A stretch of 10,599 bases of DNA from Burkholderiales bacterium. GTDB lineage: Bacteria; Pseudomonadota; Gammaproteobacteria; Burkholderiales; Usitatibacteraceae. Of this stretch, positions 6,471 to 10,599 are shown piece after piece. Position 1 is the stretch's first letter. The number at the start of each line of letters is the position of its first letter. The notes below the pieces were generated by a model. That model was not told where the DNA came from, did no database searches, and was given only the letters and a program-made list of their open reading frames with translations. A program made the translations under genes and the position numbers. The stretch lies in assembly GCA_025350945.1 (NCBI GenBank), contig JANXWW010000180.1, positions 1 to 10,599 of the forward strand, read 5' to 3'.

Positions 6471-7888
6471 GGGTTTGTCTTTCTTGATGCGTATTTTTTA
6501 CGATAAAGTTCTTTAAACGTTTTGCCCTCTGGCGCAGGCATGTCGCGCCCGTCTGTCCAGCCATCAATGCCGGGCAATTTATGAATCAATTTTTCACGGC
6601 CACCCATCCATGCCGCCAACCGCGCACCCATACGCGATGCGAATGAATACAGCACGGGACGCTTCACAAAAAACGCCCACACCTGAATCGCGAATCGTTC
6701 GCTGAATGGTCGCAAGTGCAGATCGAACTGTTTTTCGCGGAGCTTCCGCATCAAATCTGGCAGCGGAATTTTCACCGGACACACCACCTGGCATTCGCCG
6801 CAAAACGTCGCTGCATTTGGCAAGTCTCCTGCGTTCTCGATACCGACATAAGTTGGCGTGAGCACCGAGCCCATCGGCCCCGGATACACCCAGCCATAAG
6901 CGTGACCGCCGACATTTTGATAGACAGGGCAGTGATTCATGCATGCGCCGCAGCGAATACAGCGCAACATCGATTGCATGTCGTCGCCCAGCAATTTTGT
7001 GCGCCCCGCATCAACTAACACAATATGCATTTGTTCAGGACCCTCTTGCTCATTTGCCTGCTTCACACCAGTCGTTAACGTGAGGTAATTGGCGATAGAT
7101 TGGCCGATGGCTGATCGTGGCAGCAGACGGATGAGCGTCGCGAAATCCTCCAGCGTAGGAATCACTTTTTCGATGCCGGTAATCACGCAATGAATGCGCG
7201 GAATTGTCGTCACCATATCGGCATTGCCTTCATTGGTGACCGTCAGCGTGGTGCCGGTTTCCGCAATTACAAAATTCGCACCGCTGATGCCCATATCAGC
7301 AGCCAAAAAATGGGCACGCAATTCTTCGCGCGCTTCGCGTGTCATGGCGGAAATATCGGTGAGCAGCGGTTTGTGATGATGTGCCACAAATAATGCCGCG
7401 ACTTGCTCTTTCGACTTATGCACCGCTGGGGCAACGATATGTGAGGGTGGTTCTTTCGCGAGCTGCAAAATATATTCGCCTAAATCTGTTTCCAACACCT
7501 TCACGCCCGCGGCTTCGAGCGCGTCGTTGAGTGAGATTTCTTCACTCACCATCGACTTCGATTTCGTCACCGTCTTCACCGCATTTTTGCGCGCGATTTC
7601 AACAATGATGGCGTTGGCTTCTTCTGCCGTTTCAGCCCAGTGCACGACCGAGCCGCGACGGATTGCGTTCTTTTCAAACTCGATTAAATACGCATCCAGA
7701 TTTGCGATCACGCGATCTCGCAACGCAGCCGCATGAGTGCGAATATCTTCCCAGTTGTCAATGGTTGCGACACTGGCCGCGCGCCCATCAACGAACTTGC
7801 TCTTGGCTTTTTTCATTGCTTTTTGCAGCACCGCGTCGTTGAGCTTTTTGCTCGCGGATTCTTTGAAAAACATCGATTGGACTTGCAT
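6467..7888 (-). CDS. lutB: LutB-like iron-sulfur lactate utilisation protein
   Basis: A 473-aa LutB protein: an N-terminal LUD domain (about 60-300, with ISGANFVIAETGT at 201-213 and a VIPTLEDF stretch) followed by a ferredoxin-like 4Fe-4S domain. The first cluster ligands are C310, C313, C316 and C320 (CxxCxxCxxxCP). A second set is C363, C366 and C370 (CGECQVVCPVKIP). The C-terminus carries the usual LutB tail. It works with LutA and LutC in L-lactate oxidation, passing electrons through its clusters. The start gives MQVQSMFFKE, a typical family N-terminus, with GAGG 8 nt upstream. It overlaps lutC by 4 nt but is separated from lutA by 129 nt containing a REP-like palindrome, an unusual gap for this otherwise tightly packed operon. 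Confidence 0.95.
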   Translation of the reverse strand: MQVQSMFFKESASKKLNDAVLQKAMKKAKSKFVDGRAASVATIDNWEDIRTHAAALRDRVIANLDAYLIEFEKNAIRRGSVVHWAETAEEANAIIVEIARKNAVKTVTKSKSMVSEEISLNDALEAAGVKVLETDLGEYILQLAKEPPSHIVAPAVHKSKEQVAALFVAHHHKPLLTDISAMTREAREELRAHFLAADMGISGANFVIAETGTTLTVTNEGNADMVTTIPRIHCVITGIEKVIPTLEDFATLIRLLPRSAIGQSIANYLTLTTGVKQANEQEGPEQMHIVLVDAGRTKLLGDDMQSMLRCIRCGACMNHCPVYQNVGGHAYGWVYPGPMGSVLTPTYVGIENAGDLPNAATFCGECQVVCPVKIPLPDLMRKLREKQFDLHLRPFSERFAIQVWAFFVKRPVLYSFASRMGARLAAWMGGREKLIHKLPGIDGWTDGRDMPAPEGKTFKELYRKKYASRKTNP

Positions 7889-7918
7889 GGGATGGCCTCA
7901 AAAACAGTTTGTGAGTGA

Positions 7919-7941
7919 GTCAGGTAGCTGCGTAACCTGAC
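7919..7941. repeat. REP-like palindrome between lutA and lutB
   Basis: GTCAGGT (7919-7925) and ACCTGAC (7935-7941) form a perfect 7-bp stem with a 9-nt loop. On the - strand it reads GTAGGTCAGGTTACG then CAGCTACCTGAC, the style of short palindromic intergenic repeats common in proteobacterial genomes. A second, longer-loop stem AGCACT (7981-7986) / AGTGCT (8007-8012) lies between it and the lutA stop. Only one copy of this type is seen in the window, so the repeat status is inferred from its form. Confidence 0.45.
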
Positions 7942-8017
7942 CTACAAAATCATAAACACCAGCAACGGTAAGCTTTTACAAGCACTTTCGCCCCAAGAGG
8001 CTCACCAGTGCTAGTAT

Positions 8018-8761
8018 TTACATTGCAGAATCTGTCATACCCGCCAGCACTTCAGCAAAATGATAGACCCTGGTTTTCTTGTCGCCTTGGCGTCGCAAGC
8101 GACCTTCAATATTTAGCAAGCAACCGAGATCGCCACCCACCATCGCGTCTGCGCCCGTGACGGCAATATTCACGCATTTGTTATCCGCCATGCGCGTCGA
8201 GATTTCACCAAGCTTGATTGAGAACGTGCCGCCAAAACCGCAACATTTTTCAGCATCATTCATTTCGGTCAGCGTGCAGCCGGTTTTGGCGAGCAGCTCT
8301 CGCGGCTGTTGTTTGATGCCGATTTCGCGCAGGCCCGCACAGGAATCGTGGTAGGTCACGTTGCCAGAAAATTGTGCGGGTAGCGATTTAATTTTTAAAA
8401 CATTGACTAAAAAATCCGACAACTCAAACCATTTTGCGGACAGCTTTTCGAATTCTTTTCGTTCAACCGCGTCAGGCGAATCACGAAATAAATCCTGAAC
8501 ATAATGGATTTTCACCTGCCCAGAACACGATCCTGAAGGGGCCACAACATAATCGCAATCTTTAAATTCTGCCAATACTTTTCGCGCAAGCTCTTGCGAT
8601 AATTCGCGCGCGCCAGAATTATAGCCAGGCTGGCCACAGCAGGTTTGTTCGCTGGGAAAAACAACTTCACAACCCGCGTCTTCCAATAGTTTCAGCGTTG
8701 CGAAGCCGATGTTTGGCCGCACAAGATCAACGAGGCAGGTAACAAAGAGGCCGACTTTCAT
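8018..8761 (-). CDS. lutA: LutA-like (Fe-S)-binding lactate oxidase subunit, CCG domains
   Basis: A 247-aa protein with two cysteine-rich CCG domains, as in LutA/YkgE and the GlpC/HdrB group, taking part in electron transfer during L-lactate oxidation. The first domain has C9, C41-C42-G and C79. The second has C141 (YHDSCAGLRE), C173-C174-G (KCCGFGGTFS) and C214 (GGDLGCLLNIEG). All expected cysteines are present and the length is typical. The N-terminus MKVGLFVTCLVD is canonical. Its ATG overlaps the stop of the regulator gene by 4 nt (8758-8761), so the regulator and lutA are transcribed and translated together. The next gene, lutB, begins 129 nt downstream after a palindromic spacer. Confidence 0.95.
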   Translation of the reverse strand: MKVGLFVTCLVDLVRPNIGFATLKLLEDAGCEVVFPSEQTCCGQPGYNSGARELSQELARKVLAEFKDCDYVVAPSGSCSGQVKIHYVQDLFRDSPDAVERKEFEKLSAKWFELSDFLVNVLKIKSLPAQFSGNVTYHDSCAGLREIGIKQQPRELLAKTGCTLTEMNDAEKCCGFGGTFSIKLGEISTRMADNKCVNIAVTGADAMVGGDLGCLLNIEGRLRRQGDKKTRVYHFAEVLAGMTDSAM

Positions 8762-9492
8762 ATCACCACCCGTGCAAGATCAGGATGTGGCGCGCCGTTC
8801 GCGAGATGACGTGAGACGGCCTTGCGGGCTGCTTCAGGTTTGCGCAACTCGATTGCATCAATAATATCTCCGTGCTCGCGCTCAATATCGTCTAATCGAT
8901 GTGCTGATTTCAGTGCGGACAATCGCACCACCTGCAAATACTCGCGTGTGTGCTTGCCAACAAAATCAGCGAAGCGCGCAAGAATCGGATTGCCGGTCGC
9001 GTTGGCAATGCTGCGATGAAACGCAATATCTGCTTCCAATCCCAAGCCGCCATTTTTTTGCTCGCCCGCTATTTTTTTCATGGCGCGTTTCATCTCGCGC
9101 AGATCGGCAGCAGTCCGTCGCTCTGCCGCCAGCGCCGCGCAGTTTTGTTCTATCAGTGAGCGCAGTTCAAAAATATGCGCGCTGTCGATTGGGTTTTCGC
9201 TCAGCAATTGATCGACCCTGAAACTGTTCATACCCGGCTGGTCAGCGACAAATGCGCCTTTGCCTTGCACGCTGTAAATGTAGCCCTCGTGCTTCAACCG
9301 CGTCAGCGCCTCGCGCACGGTCGCGCGGCTAACATTTAATTGCGCTGACAAATCCTTTTCGGTCGGCACCCGCGCACCTGGAACCCATGCCGCAGATTCT
9401 ATTTTTGCGCGCAGCGCATCGGTTGCTGCTACCGACAATAATGGACGGCGCGAAATTGGGGTGATGACATTCGTTTCAGAATCGATCAGCAT
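8758..9492 (-). CDS. GntR-family (FadR/LldR subfamily) regulator of the lut operon
   Basis: A DNA-binding repressor with an N-terminal winged helix (about 16-83; VPTEKDLSAQLNVSRATVREAL is the recognition region) and a C-terminal FCD ligand domain (about 105-232). Likely FCD metal ligands are D155, H159, H207 and H229. With the chosen start it has 244 aa. ATG 9492 is preferred over ATG 9534 because 9534 falls inside the predicted -10 box and the transcription start would lie downstream of it. The 14 extra residues are also unlike the family. Neither start has a strong ribosome binding site. It is the first gene of the operon and overlaps lutA by 4 nt, so it should control its own level together with lutABC, presumably in response to lactate. 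The ligand is inferred from context. Confidence 0.92.
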   Translation of the reverse strand: MLIDSETNVITPISRRPLLSVAATDALRAKIESAAWVPGARVPTEKDLSAQLNVSRATVREALTRLKHEGYIYSVQGKGAFVADQPGMNSFRVDQLLSENPIDSAHIFELRSLIEQNCAALAAERRTAADLREMKRAMKKIAGEQKNGGLGLEADIAFHRSIANATGNPILARFADFVGKHTREYLQVVRLSALKSAHRLDDIEREHGDIIDAIELRKPEAARKAVSRHLANGAPHPDLARVVI

Positions 9493-9519
9493 TGAAGTAA
9501 TGTATATGCAATTAGTCAG

Positions 9520-9532
9520 GTTGTCTGACAAC
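9520..9532. promoter_or_regulatory. Probable GntR/FadR-type operator of the lut operon
   Basis: GTTGTCTGACAAC is a perfect 13-bp palindrome around a single central base. Its core TTGTC-N-GACAA resembles the TNGTCNNACNA-like sites bound by FadR-subfamily GntR regulators. It lies 28 nt upstream of ATG 9492 and covers the expected transcription start of the adjacent promoter, ideal for repression by the regulator encoded just downstream. A second overlapping inverted repeat, GTCAG (9515-9519) / CTGAC (9525-9529), may widen the site. Confidence 0.7.
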
Positions 9533-9559
9533 ATTATCTTTTATGTTAGATGCTGTCAA
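9533..9559 (-). promoter_or_regulatory. Predicted sigma-70 promoter of the gntR-lutABC operon
   Basis: On the - strand a perfect -35 box TTGACA (9554-9559) is followed after 15 nt by GATAAT (9533-9538, 5 of 6 consensus). The spacing is slightly short. Transcription would start near 9526, in the middle of the palindromic operator, leaving a leader of roughly 30 nt before ATG 9492. Confidence 0.55.
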
Positions 9560-9582
9560 GCAAGCATGAGCAAGTAAAAACT

Positions 9583-9726
9583 TGTTATTCCGAACCCGGC
9601 TTTCGGTGATATCGGGTGAGAAATCTGCTTTTTTGATGGGGATTGATTCACGCTTCGCGCAACCAAACAGCAGATCTCTCACTCCCCGAAAGAGGGTCCC
9701 CATCGAAGAAACGGTTCGGAACGACA
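9583..9726. repeat. Nested inverted-repeat element (MITE/REP-like), about 144 bp
   Basis: Three inverted-repeat arms nest inside one another: TTCCGAACC 9588-9596 with GGTTCGGAA 9713-9721 (extending with a mismatch to about 9583/9726), CTTTCGG 9600-9606 with CCGAAAG 9686-9692, and a 14-nt arm 9616-9629 with 9669-9682 (13 of 14 pairs). An extra 8-bp pair, GATGGGGA 9635-9642 with TCCCCATC 9697-9704, crosses the innermost arm. No protein is encoded. The terminal TTCCGAAC and the AATCTGCT-type inner motif resemble small palindromic repeats seen across environmental genomes (from memory). It begins 24 nt upstream of the predicted lut -35 box. Confidence 0.65.
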
Positions 9727-9742
9727 GCTTTGAGAGCGCGAT

Positions 9743-9774
9743 ACAGGAGGACAGGAAGACAGTAGGACAACAGG
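9743..9774 (+). repeat. Four degenerate tandem octamers (ACAGGAGG-like)
   Basis: ACAGGAGG, ACAGGAAG, ACAGTAGG and ACAACAGG follow one another without gaps at 9743, 9751, 9759 and 9767. The tract is purine-rich. It joins the nested inverted-repeat element on the left to the palindrome pair on the right, and its last two bases are shared with the latter. Together with its neighbours it accounts for the gene-free stretch from 9535 to 9863. Confidence 0.5.
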
Positions 9775-9850
9775 TTGGGCTGGCTTCATCGAGCCCAGCA
9801 TCGGTGATTATTTTGAGACGGATGTTGGGCTTGATGAAATCAGCCCGACC
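9773..9850. repeat. Inverted pair of 30-bp REP-like palindromic units
   Basis: The + strand unit at 9773-9802 and the - strand unit at 9821-9850 match at 25 of 30 positions. They face each other across an 18-nt spacer (9803-9820). Each unit is itself palindromic, with GGGCT and AGCCC arms (TGGGCT 9776-9781 / AGCCCA 9792-9797; GGGCT 9827-9831 / AGCCC 9842-9846). The right unit lies 13 nt beyond the endopeptidase stop and could protect or end that transcript, although no T-tract follows. Confidence 0.7.
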
Positions 9851-9863
9851 AACAATCTACCGA

Positions 9864-10599
9864 CTAAGCAATGCGCTTGACCGGCGCAGGCACAGCAGCA
9901 ACCTTGCCGCTCTCCAGCCATTTTTTAATGCGATTCGCATCGCCCACGCGGGTGTAGCGGCCCCATGAATCGAGCAACACGATCACGACCGGCTTCGAGC
10001 CGATGATCGCCTGCATCACGAGGCACTTGCCGGCTTCATTGATAAAACCAGTTTTGGACAAGCCGATATTCCATCCGTCAGAGCGCACCAGAGAATTGGT
10101 GTTGATAAATCCAAGTTCACGCCCGGTCTCCGCCAGCTTGACATGCAGTGCGGGTGTAGTCGAGAAATCGCGAATTTGCGGATACTCAGATGCGGCCGCC
10201 ACCATCATTGCCAGATTCTGCGGGGTGGCCACATTGCCTGGTGCCAACCCTGTCGAATCCACAAATCGTGTATTGGCGAGGCTTAAAACTTTCGCTTTTG
10301 CATTCATGGCTTCAACAAATGCGCCTGATCCACCAGGATAGGTGCGTGCGAGCGCAGCAGCCGCACGATTATCCGAAGCCATCAACGCCAAACGCACCAA
10401 ATCTTCGCGACGAAACGCAGTGCCCACAGGCAGGCGCGATCTTGAATTTTTCAGTGAATCCACATCGCTCTCATGAATGACCACTGCTTCATCCAAATTC
10501 AGCTTCGCATCCAGCACTACCATCGCGGTCATCAGCTTGGTGATGGAGGCAATCGGCATTGCGTTATCGGCGTTTTTCGAATACAACATCGCACCGGAT
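9864..10599 (-). CDS. pbpG: D-alanyl-D-alanine endopeptidase (PBP7-type), N-terminus missing
   Basis: A periplasmic S11-type serine peptidase that cuts D-Ala cross-links in peptidoglycan (PBP7/8 family). The three active-site motifs of penicillin-binding proteins are visible: S-I-T-K (Ser codon at 10545-10547), S-D-N about 57 residues later, and K-T-G about 164 residues after the serine (GLSKTGFINEAG). SRLPVG and LALMASDN also match the family. The frame is open to the window edge; the residues before the internal Met at 10589 (S-G-A) continue the family's SG-x-x-LYSKNAD segment, so the signal peptide and true start lie beyond 10599. The C-terminus is complete and ends in TAG. The REP-like palindromes lie directly downstream. 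It is not obviously linked to the lut operon. Confidence 0.93.
   Translation of the reverse strand, partial: SGAMLYSKNADNAMPIASITKLMTAMVVLDAKLNLDEAVVIHESDVDSLKNSRSRLPVGTAFRREDLVRLALMASDNRAAAALARTYPGGSGAFVEAMNAKAKVLSLANTRFVDSTGLAPGNVATPQNLAMMVAAASEYPQIRDFSTTPALHVKLAETGRELGFINTNSLVRSDGWNIGLSKTGFINEAGKCLVMQAIIGSKPVVIVLLDSWGRYTRVGDANRIKKWLESGKVAAVPAPVKRIA

Noticed and set aside
7917..8354. Possible intrinsic terminator splitting the lut operon between lutA and lutB
   Set aside because: The stems at 7919-7941 and 7981-8012 are not followed by a T-tract on the - strand, so termination is not supported.
9582..9968. 128-codon + strand open frame
   Set aside because: It runs through the inverted-repeat elements and into the antisense of the endopeptidase gene, and resembles no protein family; it is a chance frame.

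Overview
The window looks like chromosomal DNA from a Pseudomonadota (proteobacterial) genome of moderate GC. The style of the lutABC cluster and of the PBP7-type endopeptidase fits a betaproteobacterium best, but this is judged from remembered family resemblance and not from a search. No rRNA, tRNA, CRISPR array, transposase or phage structural gene was seen. Most of the window is ordinary metabolic and transport content. The unusual material is in a broken toxin-antitoxin pair and in the intergenic spaces.

Layout. On the + strand, the window opens inside a concentrative nucleoside transporter (1-1041, 5' end missing). An M17 leucyl-aminopeptidase-type enzyme follows 23 nt later (1065-2420). 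Next is a RelE/HigB-like (HI1419-type) toxin gene interrupted by a single in-frame TAG where the family normally has tryptophan (2486-2782). Its intact HI1420/HigA-like antitoxin starts 3 nt after it (2786-3103). The rest of the window is on the - strand. A CPA2-type cation/proton antiporter membrane domain (4395-5615) is followed by a YbdK-type carboxylate-amine ligase (3120-4355), which reads as a two-gene unit and converges on the antitoxin. Further right is a lactate-utilisation operon transcribed leftwards in the order gntR-type regulator (8758-9492), lutA (8018-8761), lutB (6467-7888), lutC (5820-6470). The window ends inside a D-alanyl-D-alanine endopeptidase gene (9864-10599, N-terminus missing).

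How the genes work together. LutA, LutB and LutC form the iron-sulfur L-lactate oxidising complex. The FadR/LldR-like regulator is the first gene of that operon and probably represses it. A 13-bp perfect palindrome lies where transcription from a TTGACA/GATAAT promoter should start. No lactate permease is present in the window. The antiporter and YbdK pair may link cation homeostasis to gamma-glutamyl/thiol chemistry, but that is inference.

Intergenic structure. About 330 bp between the lut promoter and the endopeptidase gene hold three structures. The first is a ~144-bp nested inverted-repeat element. The second is four degenerate tandem octamers. The third is a pair of 30-bp palindromic units in inverted orientation whose differences are all transitions. 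A further REP-like palindrome sits inside the lut operon between lutA and lutB. These look like small non-autonomous repeats (REP/MITE-like).
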